From contig SUUK01000001.1 of NCBI GenBank assembly GCA_015062535.1, positions 1-64,000 of the forward strand: a stretch of 64,000 nucleotides of DNA, given 5' to 3'. The DNA is from Alphaproteobacteria bacterium. GTDB taxonomy: Bacteria > Pseudomonadota > Alphaproteobacteria > RF32 > CAG-239. The translations under genes were made by a program, and so were the position numbers. How positions within the stretch are numbered: position 1 is the first letter of the stretch; each line of letters opens with the position of its first letter. Shown here piece by piece: positions 1 through 8,315 of the stretch. The notes below the pieces were generated by a model, which worked only from the letters and a program-made list of their open reading frames with translations, did not search any database and was not told the origin of the DNA.

Positions 1-43
1 TTTTTTTTAATCAATAAGTTGTATTCTTTTGTAAGTGTGTGAC

Positions 44-70
44 AAAAAAAAGCCCCTAAATTTAGGGGCT
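44..70 (-). terminator. Rho-independent terminator of tig
   Basis: A perfect 20-nt palindrome (51-70) is followed on the minus strand by a run of seven or more T. It lies 21 nt past the tig stop codon. Positions 1-43 show no recognisable feature. Confidence 0.9.
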
Positions 71-91
71 TATAATCTAAGTTAAATGTAA

Positions 92-1420
92 TTATGCAGC
101 TTTTTCATCAAAGTTGTACAACTCTTCAACAGAAACTGTCTTTTCAGTTGTTTCAACTTTTGATAATACATAATCAATAACTTTCTCTTCATAAACAGAA
201 GTACGTAAACGTTCAATAGCTTCTTTATTTTTCAAATAGAAGTCAAAAATAGCTTTTGCTTGCATTGGATAACGTTGTGCTTCCATCATGATAGCTTTAT
301 TGATGTCTTCTTGGCTAACTTGAACTTTAGCATCATTACCAACTTCTGCCAATAACAAGCCAAGTTTAACTCTTCTAACAGCAATGTCTTTATATTCTTT
401 AAGCAAATCTTCTTCTTTTTTGCTCTTTTCTTCTTCGTCAAGTTGATTGTTTTGTTTAGCTGCTTCATATTGTTTAACAATAGCATCATATTCCATATCA
501 ACCAACTTTTGAGGAACTTCAAAGTTATAAGCTTTGTCAAGAGCATCTAAAAGAGCACGTTTCAACTTCATCTTAGAAGCATTTTCATAGTCATTAGAAA
601 TTCTAGACTTAACTGTTTCTTTTAATTTATCTAAATTTTCTTCACCTAAAGATTTAGCGAAATCATCATTGATTTCAGATTTTTTGATTTCTCTAATTTC
701 TTTAATTGTAGTAACAAATAAAGCTTCTTTACCAGCTAAATCTTTTGCATGATAGTTCTCTGGGAATGTTGCTTTAACATCAACAACTTCACCTGCTTTT
801 TTACCAATCAATTGATCTTCATATCCTGGAATGAAAGAATTTGAACCAAGTTCTAATGGATAAGCTTCGCCTTTACCACCTTCAAATTCAACACCATCAA
901 TTGAACCAACAAAATCTATAACAACAATGTCACCTTTTTTAGATTCTCTGTCTTCTTCAACCTTAACGCTGTCACGACGGCTTTCTGCCATATAGTTGAG
1001 AGCTTTAAGAACTTCATCTTCTGGTACTTCTGCTACTAATTTTTCAATCTTAATGCCATTGAAATCTTTTAATTCGATAGTAGGCATAACTTCCATAGAA
1101 ACACTAAATTCAATATCTTTGCCTTCTTCAAATTTTTTCAAATCAACATCAGGAGTAAATACTGGACGAAGATTGTTTTTTTCTAATAGTTCATTAACAC
1201 CATTGCGAAGAACATCATCAAGAGCTTCACTCATAGCATTTGCTTTGTATTTTTTCTCAATCATAGAAAAAGGAACTTTACCAGCTCTAAAACCAGCCAT
1301 GCTAACTGTTTTTCCGATTTCTTTTAATTTATTTTGAACTTCATTATTAAAATCAGCATTGCTGATAGTAACACTATACTCACGGCTTAAGCCTTCAGAT
1401 TTTGTTTCTTTGATATTCAT
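92..1420 (-). CDS. tig: Trigger factor, ribosome-bound chaperone / peptidyl-prolyl isomerase
   Basis: Trigger factor docks at the ribosome exit tunnel and shields nascent chains. The 442-residue product has the family's usual length and three-part layout. The N-terminal ribosome-binding domain carries the family signature GFRAGKVP near residue 45. An FKBP-like PPIase domain spans about 150-245, with the GDIVVIDFVG start typical of FKBP folds. A helical substrate-binding C-terminal domain follows. I place the start at the ATG at 1420: GGAAG lies about 8 nt upstream and the protein then begins MNIKETKSEG, as in homologues. An in-frame ATG at 1450 would start inside the terminator hairpin of the upstream tRNA gene. 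The gene stands alone between two terminators. Confidence 0.97.
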   Translation of the reverse strand: MNIKETKSEGLSREYSVTISNADFNNEVQNKLKEIGKTVSMAGFRAGKVPFSMIEKKYKANAMSEALDDVLRNGVNELLEKNNLRPVFTPDVDLKKFEEGKDIEFSVSMEVMPTIELKDFNGIKIEKLVAEVPEDEVLKALNYMAESRRDSVKVEEDRESKKGDIVVIDFVGSIDGVEFEGGKGEAYPLELGSNSFIPGYEDQLIGKKAGEVVDVKATFPENYHAKDLAGKEALFVTTIKEIREIKKSEINDDFAKSLGEENLDKLKETVKSRISNDYENASKMKLKRALLDALDKAYNFEVPQKLVDMEYDAIVKQYEAAKQNNQLDEEEKSKKEEDLLKEYKDIAVRRVKLGLLLAEVGNDAKVQVSQEDINKAIMMEAQRYPMQAKAIFDFYLKNKEAIERLRTSVYEEKVIDYVLSKVETTEKTVSVEELYNFDEKAA

Positions 1421-1435
1421 TATTACTTTACTTCC

Positions 1436-1466
1436 AAAAAAAAACACCATCTTTTACAAGATGGTG
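1436..1466 (-). terminator. Terminator overlapping the 3' end of tRNA-Leu
   Basis: A 9-bp stem (1445-1453 with 1458-1466), a 4-nt loop and then nine T on the minus strand. The tRNA's encoded ACCA end and its last acceptor base sit inside the hairpin arm, so the terminator starts before the mature tRNA ends. It separates tRNA-Leu from tig. Confidence 0.85.
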
Positions 1467-1546
1467 CGGGCGGAGAGACTCGAACTCTCACAGCTTGCGC
1501 CACTAGATCCTAAGTCTAGCGTGTCTACCAATTCCACCACGCCCGC
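1462..1546 (-). tRNA. tRNA-Leu, anticodon UAG
   Basis: On the minus strand the sequence folds into a class II (long variable arm) cloverleaf. It has a perfect 7-bp acceptor stem GCGGGCG/CGCCCGC, a D-arm with GGTAGACAC, and an anticodon stem CTAGA/TCTAG around loop CTTAGGA, giving anticodon UAG. The T-loop is GTTCGAGTC. Discriminator A and CCA are encoded (1465-1462). The long variable arm and the anticodon both indicate leucine (CUN codons). Confidence 0.96.
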
Positions 1547-1572
1547 GGAGTTACAACAATAAATTTAACCGG

Positions 1573-1600
1573 AGTATATACTCAATTTTTTTTTAATCAA
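1573..1600 (-). promoter_or_regulatory. Promoter of tRNA-Leu
   Basis: Minus-strand -35 TTGATT (1595-1600), 16-nt spacer containing an A-run, -10 TATACT (1573-1578). The predicted start is near 1565, about 20 nt before the mature tRNA 5' end. Confidence 0.7.
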
Positions 1601-1627
1601 GTAAAAAGTAATAAAATTTTTATAATT

Positions 1628-2536
1628 TTAAATTTTTTCCCCAATTTTAAACTTAAAACCACGTAATAACTCTTCAATTGTCATAACTTGCTTCCCTTGT
1701 CGCTGAATTTTTAGCACTTTTATTGCTTTATCACCGGTTGCAATCACAAGTTCTTTGTCAGCACTTAAAATAGTTCCAGCATCACCTGTTTGTTCTGTCG
1801 ATTCGGCTTCAAAAATCTTAAAGCGCTCACCCTCATACATAAAAAACATAGAAGGGTAGGGATTAAATGCATTAATTTTCCTAAGTAAAATATCTGTATT
1901 ATACGAAAAATCTATCAAACATTCTGCTTTATCTAATTTTTTAGCATATGTAACAAGAGATTCGTCTTGCTTAATAGGTGTAATATTTTCTAAATTATCA
2001 ATAGTTTCTATTAATAAATCAGCACCAATAGCAGATAATTCATCATGAAGTTCTCCGCCTGTCATTGTTTTAGTAATAACAACATCTCTACAAGAAAGAA
2101 TATCACCAGCATCAAGCTCTTCTGCCATTTGCATAATGGTTATACCACTCTTTAAATCACCAGCTTCAATAGAGCGTTGAATTGGAGCAGCTCCTCTCCA
2201 TCTTGGAAGCAAAGAAGCGTGTACATTTATGCACCCATTAGGAAACATCTCTAAAACAGCTTTAGGAAGTAACATACCATATGCCGCAACAATAGCCAAA
2301 TCAGCATTATATGCTTTGAGTATATTTTGCTCTTCAATGCTTTTTAGTGATTTAGGAGTTCTAACCTCGATTCCATTGTTTTCAGCAAGCAAGTGAATAG
2401 GGGTTTTGTTTACTTTTTTACCCCTACCACTTTCCTTAGGCTCTCGAGTATAAACCGCAACAACTTTATGTTTTTTTATAAGTTTTTCTAGAACCGGAAC
2501 CGAAAAATCCGGTGTTCCCATAAATACGATTCGCAT
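1628..2536 (-). CDS. fmt: Methionyl-tRNA formyltransferase
   Basis: Transfers a formyl group from 10-formyl-THF to initiator Met-tRNA. The 302 residues match the family. The N-terminal Rossmann-like catalytic domain opens with MRIVFMGTPDFSVPVL and carries the formyltransferase signature HASLLPRWRGAAPIQ near residue 106-120, which includes the catalytic His. The C-terminal OB-like tRNA-binding domain follows. Its ATG overlaps the last base of the upstream ppiD-like stop codon (TAATG), so the two genes are translationally coupled. Fmt usually pairs with def; here it follows a periplasmic chaperone gene instead. Confidence 0.97.
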   Translation of the reverse strand: MRIVFMGTPDFSVPVLEKLIKKHKVVAVYTREPKESGRGKKVNKTPIHLLAENNGIEVRTPKSLKSIEEQNILKAYNADLAIVAAYGMLLPKAVLEMFPNGCINVHASLLPRWRGAAPIQRSIEAGDLKSGITIMQMAEELDAGDILSCRDVVITKTMTGGELHDELSAIGADLLIETIDNLENITPIKQDESLVTYAKKLDKAECLIDFSYNTDILLRKINAFNPYPSMFFMYEGERFKIFEAESTEQTGDAGTILSADKELVIATGDKAIKVLKIQRQGKQVMTIEELLRGFKFKIGEKI

Positions 2537-4422
2537 TATTCAGAAAATCCTGCTCTTCTATAATCAACTTCAATCTTAAAGTCATTTGCATAAGATTTAA
2601 GCATATTTTCAATCATGTCAGAAACCATAGAATTTCTAGCTCTAGCTTCAACCTCACTTAAAGATTGCTCATCAGCTTCATTTGAAACATAATCAATAGT
2701 TTCACTCAAAACTGCAATAACAAAGTTGTTACCTTGCTTTTCGTAAATTTTAACATTGCCAAGCTCAGCTAAGAATAAATCACTAATGTCACTAGCACTT
2801 AAACCAGCAAAAGTTTCATTACGGCTAATTGGCTCGGATCTATATGTTTCCAAATTGCGAGCTTTCGCAGCATCATTAATGTCGCTACCATCTTCAATAT
2901 CAATAACAATATTTTCAGCAGTTTCTTTTGCAATAGCATTCTTTTCTTGAGCTGTCCAAAGTTTGATGATTTCATCTCTAATTTCTTCAACTTCTGGCAT
3001 ATGAGCATCAATAATATTTTTAACACTAATTACCGCAATACCTTCATCAAATTCTTCAGCAGAGCTAATCTCATCTAAACCATAAGAAAATACATTTTCA
3101 TTAAAGTCTAATGACTTAACAATATTTGCAATTTTTTCTGGAGCATTATCAATTAAAGTTTCTTCACTAATTCCTTTAATTTCGATAACCTCTGTGCCAA
3201 AGTTTTTAGCAATTTCATCTAATGTTTGACCAGCATTTGTTGCGTCATCAATTTCAGCTCTTGCATCTCTTAGAGCATCATATAGATTCTCTTCAGATAA
3301 AATGCGTTCAATTTCAGGTTTCAATTCTTCAAAGTTTGCTTCTTTAGCTGGAACGATTTCTTTAACCATAATAACTTGCCAGCTATCAGCAACTTCAATT
3401 AATTCTGGTGTATTAACTTCAAGTTCAAAAGTTTTATCTGCTAAACCTTCTGCAAGCTCATCATATTCAACCACACCAAGAGTTGGCTCATTTGCATTTT
3501 CAGCATTAAGCTTAACAGCTGTTTCTATAAAATCAGCACCAGATTTAACTTGATTATACGCATCTTCTGCTGTTTCTTTGTTTAAGAAAACCATTTGCAT
3601 AACATTACGTTTTTCAGGTTGATCTAAATCTTTCTTGTTACTTTCAAAATATTCTTTTACAAGATCATCTGTTAAAACATATTTTTTCAAAATTACGTCA
3701 TTTGGTACATACAATACATTAACATCTCTTTTTTCAGCAATCATAAATTGTTCGCCAAAGTCAGTATAATATTGCATAACTTCATCATCTGTGATTTGAC
3801 GTTCAATTTTAACATTTTCTGGAGAAATAAGTACATATTTAAAAGACTTACGTTGATTATCCATTTTATTTATAGCATTAACTAAAGTACTTGGAACATT
3901 AATTGGTTCAACCAAATCTGTAATCAATAATTTTCTAGCAAGTAAACGTCTAATCATTGCAACATAATCATCTTCGCTCATACCAGATGTAGATAAAAAT
4001 CTTCTAAAAGCTTCAGGATTAAACTGACCATTTAATGGATTCTGAAACTCAGGTCTTGAGAATAAAATTTGTTGTATAAAAGCTTTTGGGAAATGGATAT
4101 TATTTTTCATCATAGATTTATCCAAAACGCTTTCATCAATAATTTGCTTTAAAATATTTTCAGCAACAGCGTTTTGCATTTCCTCTGTTAAATCAAAATC
4201 ATCACCAGCAATATTTCTTATAGCAGAAACTTCCTTATTTAATCTATAAGAAAAAGCACTTTGTGATGTTTTTAAACCGCCAACATTTACCACAGTTTGG
4301 TTTTGTGATGCACTACTAATATAGCCTGTCACACCAAACAAAGAAATAAAGCTAACAGCAACTCCTGCAAAAATAATTTTAAAAAACCAACTCTCTTGAG
4401 CTTTTGCTAATTTACTTATCAT
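2536..4422 (-). CDS. ppiD: PpiD/SurA-like membrane-anchored periplasmic peptidyl-prolyl isomerase
   Basis: A 628-residue folding factor anchored in the inner membrane and facing the periplasm. A short basic N-terminus precedes one transmembrane helix (about residues 14-34). Next come a SurA_N-type helical chaperone region (about 40-200, including a FNPEAFRRFL segment typical of the family) and a parvulin-like PPIC domain at about 260-370, then another long C-terminal helical region. Length and domain order match alphaproteobacterial PpiD-like proteins encoded next to tpiA. It is the first gene of the ppiD-fmt operon and divergent from tpiA. The parvulin domain may be degenerate, so isomerase activity is not certain. 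Confidence 0.88.
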   Translation of the reverse strand: MISKLAKAQESWFFKIIFAGVAVSFISLFGVTGYISSASQNQTVVNVGGLKTSQSAFSYRLNKEVSAIRNIAGDDFDLTEEMQNAVAENILKQIIDESVLDKSMMKNNIHFPKAFIQQILFSRPEFQNPLNGQFNPEAFRRFLSTSGMSEDDYVAMIRRLLARKLLITDLVEPINVPSTLVNAINKMDNQRKSFKYVLISPENVKIERQITDDEVMQYYTDFGEQFMIAEKRDVNVLYVPNDVILKKYVLTDDLVKEYFESNKKDLDQPEKRNVMQMVFLNKETAEDAYNQVKSGADFIETAVKLNAENANEPTLGVVEYDELAEGLADKTFELEVNTPELIEVADSWQVIMVKEIVPAKEANFEELKPEIERILSEENLYDALRDARAEIDDATNAGQTLDEIAKNFGTEVIEIKGISEETLIDNAPEKIANIVKSLDFNENVFSYGLDEISSAEEFDEGIAVISVKNIIDAHMPEVEEIRDEIIKLWTAQEKNAIAKETAENIVIDIEDGSDINDAAKARNLETYRSEPISRNETFAGLSASDISDLFLAELGNVKIYEKQGNNFVIAVLSETIDYVSNEADEQSLSEVEARARNSMVSDMIENMLKSYANDFKIEVDYRRAGFSE

Positions 4423-4456
4423 TTTTTTTCATCCCAAAAATAATCTAATTGCGCTC

Positions 4457-4484
4457 ATTATAAAAGTATCAAAAAAATATGCAA
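4457..4484 (-). promoter_or_regulatory. Promoter of ppiD-fmt
   Basis: Minus-strand -35 TTGCAT (4479-4484), 16-nt spacer, perfect -10 TATAAT (4457-4462). It lies 35 nt upstream of the ppiD-like ATG in the 182-bp divergent region. Confidence 0.75.
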
Positions 4485-4551
4485 TGCGAAATAAGAGATA
4501 TGTACAATGTTTTTTTTGTAAACAACTTACTTTTTTAGCTGGAAAATAAAA

Positions 4552-4582
4552 TTGCATATGTTAGAAAGTAGGAAGTTATAAT
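4552..4582 (+). promoter_or_regulatory. Probable promoter of tpiA-secG
   Basis: Perfect -10 TATAAT (4577-4582) with TTGCAT (4552-4557) upstream at a 19-nt spacing, which is longer than ideal. Transcription would start about 15 nt before the tpiA ATG. Confidence 0.55.
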
Positions 4583-4604
4583 TTTTTTTTAAAGGATAAT
4601 TACA

Positions 4605-5366
4605 ATGGTAAGAAAAACTCTTATTGCCGGCAACTGGAAAATGAATGGTCTTTTAGAAGATGGTGTTGCTTTGGCAAAAGGCGTTGCCTTAGAGGTTAAA
4701 AAAGCAGCTCGTAAAGATTGTGAGTTTTTAATTTGTCCTCCTTTCACATTATTGATGTCTGCAAAAAAAGCAATTAAAGGTTCAAAAACAATGCTTGGTG
4801 CGCAAGATTGCCACTTTGATGCAAAAGGTGCTCACACAGGTGATGTTAGTCCTCAAATGTTAAAAGACATTGGTTGCCAATATGTAATCTTAGGTCATTC
4901 AGAAAGAAGAACTGACCATGGTGAAACAAACGAATTAATTGCTAAAAAAGCAAAATCAGCAATAGAAGCAGGCTTAAAAGTAATTATCTGTATTGGTGAA
5001 ACAGAAAAAGAACGTGATGAAGGTAAAACAATTAATGTTTGCACAACTCAAATCATGGGTTCTGTTCCAGAAAATTCAACAGCTCAAAATACAGTTATAG
5101 CTTATGAACCAGTTTGGGCTATTGGTACAGGCAAAACTCCAACAGCAAATGAAGTTGAAGAAGTTCATGCCGCAATTCGTAAAGTTGTTAGCAAAAAATT
5201 AGGTCGTGCAAATGCAAATAAAATGCGTATTTTGTACGGCGGAAGCATGAAACCATCAAATGCAAAAGAACTACTTGCTCTTCCAGATGTAGATGGTGGT
5301 TTAATTGGTGGCGCAAGCTTAAAAGTAGCAGACTTTATTGCAATCTCTGAAGCATGTAGACAATAA
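4605..5366 (+). CDS. tpiA: Triose-phosphate isomerase
   Basis: Interconverts DHAP and glyceraldehyde 3-phosphate in glycolysis. The 253-residue TIM barrel has all hallmark residues: N-x-K near the start (GNWKMNG, residues 10-16), the catalytic His in GHSERR (about 97), and the catalytic Glu in AYEPVWAIGTGKTPT (about 165), which also holds the active-site lid. The phosphate-binding YGGSMKPSN follows. AAAGGA lies upstream of the ATG. secG follows after 14 nt, the usual alphaproteobacterial arrangement. Confidence 0.98.
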   Translation: MVRKTLIAGNWKMNGLLEDGVALAKGVALEVKKAARKDCEFLICPPFTLLMSAKKAIKGSKTMLGAQDCHFDAKGAHTGDVSPQMLKDIGCQYVILGHSERRTDHGETNELIAKKAKSAIEAGLKVIICIGETEKERDEGKTINVCTTQIMGSVPENSTAQNTVIAYEPVWAIGTGKTPTANEVEEVHAAIRKVVSKKLGRANANKMRILYGGSMKPSNAKELLALPDVDGGLIGGASLKVADFIAISEACRQ

Positions 5367-5380
5367 AAAGGAATAAGAAA

Positions 5381-5755
5381 ATGGGATCAGTATTGTTAGT
5401 AATTCATTTAATGGTAGCCATTTTGTTGGTTACATTAATTTTAATGCAACGCAACTCAGGTAATGCTTTGAGTGGTTTAGGTGGTGGTAATGGTGCAGAT
5501 AGTTTTCTTTCTGCTCGTGGAAAGGGAAACTTATTAACTCGTACTACTGCAATATTAGCAACAATCTTCTTTTGTACATCAATTCTTCTTGCCTTGTATT
5601 TTAAGGGTGAAGCAAAAGTACAAGAATCAATCACTGATGTTGCACCTCTAGTACAAACCGAGCAAGAAGTTCCATCTGTTCCAGATGCAACAACACAAGC
5701 TCCTGCTCCAGTAGCAGATACTGAGACAACACCAAGTGTTCCAACAGCGGAATAA
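5381..5755 (+). CDS. secG: Protein-export membrane protein SecG
   Basis: Small third subunit of the SecYEG translocon. The 124 residues show two transmembrane helices (about 1-22 and 50-72) joined by the conserved cytoplasmic loop with LMQRNSGNALSGLGGG. A Pro/Thr/Val-rich tail follows, as in alphaproteobacterial SecG. It follows tpiA in the same operon, and a strong terminator stands between it and pyrG. Confidence 0.95.
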   Translation: MGSVLLVIHLMVAILLVTLILMQRNSGNALSGLGGGNGADSFLSARGKGNLLTRTTAILATIFFCTSILLALYFKGEAKVQESITDVAPLVQTEQEVPSVPDATTQAPAPVADTETTPSVPTAE

Positions 5756-5781
5756 TTGAAATGAAAACAAAAAACTAAAAT

Positions 5782-5811
5782 AAAGGCACCTAAAAGTGAA
5801 GGTGCCTTTTT
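5782..5811 (+). terminator. Terminator after secG
   Basis: Stem of 9 bp built on GGCACC (5785-5790) and GGTGCC (5801-5806) with flanking A/T pairs, followed by a T-run. It lies 26 nt after the secG stop. Confidence 0.88.
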
Positions 5812-5842
5812 CACTTGAAAATTTGACTAAAAGGAATAACAA

Positions 5843-7486
5843 ATGTCTGATTTAAATCCAAAAACAAAATTTATATTCATCACCGGAGGTGTAGTATCTT
5901 CTTTAGGTAAAGGTTTAGCCTCTGCATCTTTAGCTTCTATTTTACAAAGTAGAGGATTTAAGGTTCGCTTAAGAAAATTAGATCCATATTTGAACGTAGA
6001 TCCTGGTACAATGAGTCCGTTTCAACATGGTGAAGTTTTTGTGACAGATGATGGAACAGAAGCAGATTTGGATTTAGGACACTATGAACGTTTTTCTGGT
6101 GTTAGTGCAAGAAAAAGCGATAGTATAACAACAGGTAAAATCTACCAAAGAGTGATAGATAAAGAGCGTCATGGCGATTATCTTGGTGCAACAATTCAAG
6201 TTATTCCACACGTAACTAACGAAATAAAAGAATTTATCGTAAGTGATTTAAGTGATGAAGATTTTGTTTTGTGCGAAATAGGTGGAACAGTAGGTGATAT
6301 TGAAGGACAACCATATTTAGAGGCGATTCGTCAATTAGCATATGACTTAGGACGTGAGCGTACAATGTTCTTGCATTTAACTCTTCTTCCATATATTCCA
6401 ACTGCAGGTGAATTAAAAACCAAACCAACTCAACACTCTGTAAAGAAATTACAAGAATATGGTATTCAGCCAGATATGTTGCTATGCCGTTCACAAATTC
6501 CAATGCCAGAAAATGAAAGAAAGAAAATAGCATTGTTCTGCAATATTAAAGAAGAAAATGTAATATCTGCTCTTGATGTTAGCAATATTTATCAAGTGCC
6601 ACTTGCATATTCACATGAAGGTATGGATAGAGCAGTTTGTCGTCACTTTAATCTTCCTTGCCCAGAAGCAGATTTATCAAAATGGGAAAATATCGTAAAT
6701 ATCCTAAAATCACCAGAAGGTATCGTAAATATTGCAGTTGTTGGTAAATATGTTAAATTATTAGAAGCATATAAATCACTAAACGAAGCATTAAATCATG
6801 GTGGAATTGCCAACAAATATAAAGTAAAAATCAAATGGATTGATGCTGAAGAACTAGAAACAAATGACCCAGAAGATTATTTATCAGATGTTAGTGGTAT
6901 TTTAGTTCCAGGAGGTTTTGGTTTACGTGGAACTTTAGGTAAAATGAATGCAATTAAATATGCAAGAGAACATAACATTCCATTCTTAGGAATTTGTTTA
7001 GGTATGCAGTTATCTGTAATTGAAATAATGCGCAATGTATTGGGTGTAAAAAATGCCAATACAACAGAATTTGATGAAAATTGTGAAGCAGTTGTTGGTC
7101 TTATGACAGAATGGGACAAAGACGGAGCAAAACAGATTCGTCATAAAGATGGTGACTTAGGTGGAACAATGCGCTTAGGTGCATATGAAACAATCTTAAA
7201 AGAGGGAAGTTTAGCTCATAAAATTTATAATTCAGAAAAAATTTCAGAGCGTCACCGTCATCGTTATGAAGTAAATATTAAATATAAAGATCAACTAAAA
7301 TCAGCAGGTATGGAAATTGTAGGTTTGTCACCAGACGGTGGTTTGCCAGAAATTGTAGAAATTCCAAATCATCCTTGGTTTATTGCTGTACAATTCCATC
7401 CAGAATTAAAATCAAAACCATTTGCTCCTCATCCACTCTTTGTTGATTTTGTAAGAGCATCAATTGAGAAATCAAGATTAGTTTAA
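5843..7486 (+). CDS. pyrG: CTP synthase
   Basis: Makes CTP from UTP, ATP and glutamine. The 547 residues contain the N-terminal synthetase domain ([20 protein letters not shown]-loop near residues 12-30; [25 protein letters not shown] substrate region) and a C-terminal class I glutamine amidotransferase domain (about 295-545). The latter has the oxyanion strand GGFGLRG, the nucleophile Cys in FLGICLGMQ (about 381) and the catalytic HPE in QFHPEL. AAAGGA precedes the ATG. Confidence 0.98.
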   Translation: MSDLNPKTKFIFITGGVVSSLGKGLASASLASILQSRGFKVRLRKLDPYLNVDPGTMSPFQHGEVFVTDDGTEADLDLGHYERFSGVSARKSDSITTGKIYQRVIDKERHGDYLGATIQVIPHVTNEIKEFIVSDLSDEDFVLCEIGGTVGDIEGQPYLEAIRQLAYDLGRERTMFLHLTLLPYIPTAGELKTKPTQHSVKKLQEYGIQPDMLLCRSQIPMPENERKKIALFCNIKEENVISALDVSNIYQVPLAYSHEGMDRAVCRHFNLPCPEADLSKWENIVNILKSPEGIVNIAVVGKYVKLLEAYKSLNEALNHGGIANKYKVKIKWIDAEELETNDPEDYLSDVSGILVPGGFGLRGTLGKMNAIKYAREHNIPFLGICLGMQLSVIEIMRNVLGVKNANTTEFDENCEAVVGLMTEWDKDGAKQIRHKDGDLGGTMRLGAYETILKEGSLAHKIYNSEKISERHRHRYEVNIKYKDQLKSAGMEIVGLSPDGGLPEIVEIPNHPWFIAVQFHPELKSKPFAPHPLFVDFVRASIEKSRLV

Positions 7487-7501
7487 TATAGGAGAAAAGT
7501 T

Positions 7502-8080
7502 ATGTCAGAAAATAAATCAAACAAAGCTTTAGAGTTTATAAAAAACAACTTAAAGCAAGTTATTGTTGCAACAGTGATATTAATTTTTGCAATAGTGTTG
7601 CTTGTTATAGGCTTGTCAGGACTATTTTCTAAAAAACAAGTTATAAAACAAGAGGTGGTTAAAGAAAAAGTAGAAACAGTTGTTGAAGAGGTTAAAAAGC
7701 CAACCAATGTTGTTGTGAATTTTACTGCAACATCTGAAAATCCAATAACATATGAGATATTCTATACCACAGAAAGAGAAGTTTGGTTTGATGGTTCTCA
7801 TACTTTATCTGTTGAAGGAAAAGAAGGCCAATATACTTACGCAATAGATTTACCATTAGAAAAAATCTATCGTTTCCGTTTAGACTTTGGCTCAAATCCA
7901 GGAAAAGTAACTATTAAGGATATTTATCTATCAGGAACTCAAGAATATGATTTAAATAATTTTGATTTATATGAGTTCAAAAATATCAATAATGTAGAAA
8001 AAGATAAAGATGGAAATATAACTTTCACATCAGATAATGAAGATCCTTATATGGCGTATAGGCCAGCGCTTATTCGCTAA
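7502..8080 (+). CDS. Single-pass membrane protein with a beta-rich extracytoplasmic domain
   Basis: Function not recognised. The 192 residues start with a short cytoplasmic segment and one strongly hydrophobic helix (about 20-42). A basic, acidic and Val-rich linker follows, then a beta-rich domain of about 120 residues with a carbohydrate-binding or jelly-roll look (YRFRLDFGSNPGKVTIKDIYL). Similar modules occur on membrane glycosyltransferases and other surface-polysaccharide proteins, but I cannot prove homology. GGAG lies 6 nt before the ATG. It sits 15 nt after pyrG and before a terminator, so it is probably cotranscribed with pyrG. Confidence 0.7.
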   Translation: MSENKSNKALEFIKNNLKQVIVATVILIFAIVLLVIGLSGLFSKKQVIKQEVVKEKVETVVEEVKKPTNVVVNFTATSENPITYEIFYTTEREVWFDGSHTLSVEGKEGQYTYAIDLPLEKIYRFRLDFGSNPGKVTIKDIYLSGTQEYDLNNFDLYEFKNINNVEKDKDGNITFTSDNEDPYMAYRPALIR

Positions 8081-8095
8081 TCAAAACTTAAATGA

Positions 8096-8130
8096 AAAAA
8101 ATAGCAGTCGAAAGATTGCTATTTTTTTTT
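8096..8130 (+). terminator. Terminator after the pyrG-linked membrane protein gene
   Basis: A-run plus ATAGCA (8101-8106) pairs with TGCTAT plus a T-run (8117-8130). The remaining 8131-8315 shows no gene or clear signal. Confidence 0.85.
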
Positions 8131-8315
8131 ATCAAATTATCTATGTTACTTGAAAGTACTTATCCTAAAACAAACCCCAAAGCTTATTAAAAAGAAAACA
8201 CTTAAAATCAATCAATTTTATTAGCCAAATCTAAAGTAGCAACAAACCTAACCACTCACTACATCCTTACTTAATGCAAAACTTCCATATACTTTATCAG
8301 ATTATAGATAAGAAT

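Noticed and set aside
1421..1450. Longer trigger factor starting at 1450.
   Set aside because: That start lies inside the tRNA terminator hairpin and the added residues are translated terminator DNA; the ATG at 1420 has a ribosome site.
5404..5842. Long minus-strand frames opposite secG and its terminator.
   Set aside because: They are antisense to a certain gene, run through its terminator and have no ribosome site.
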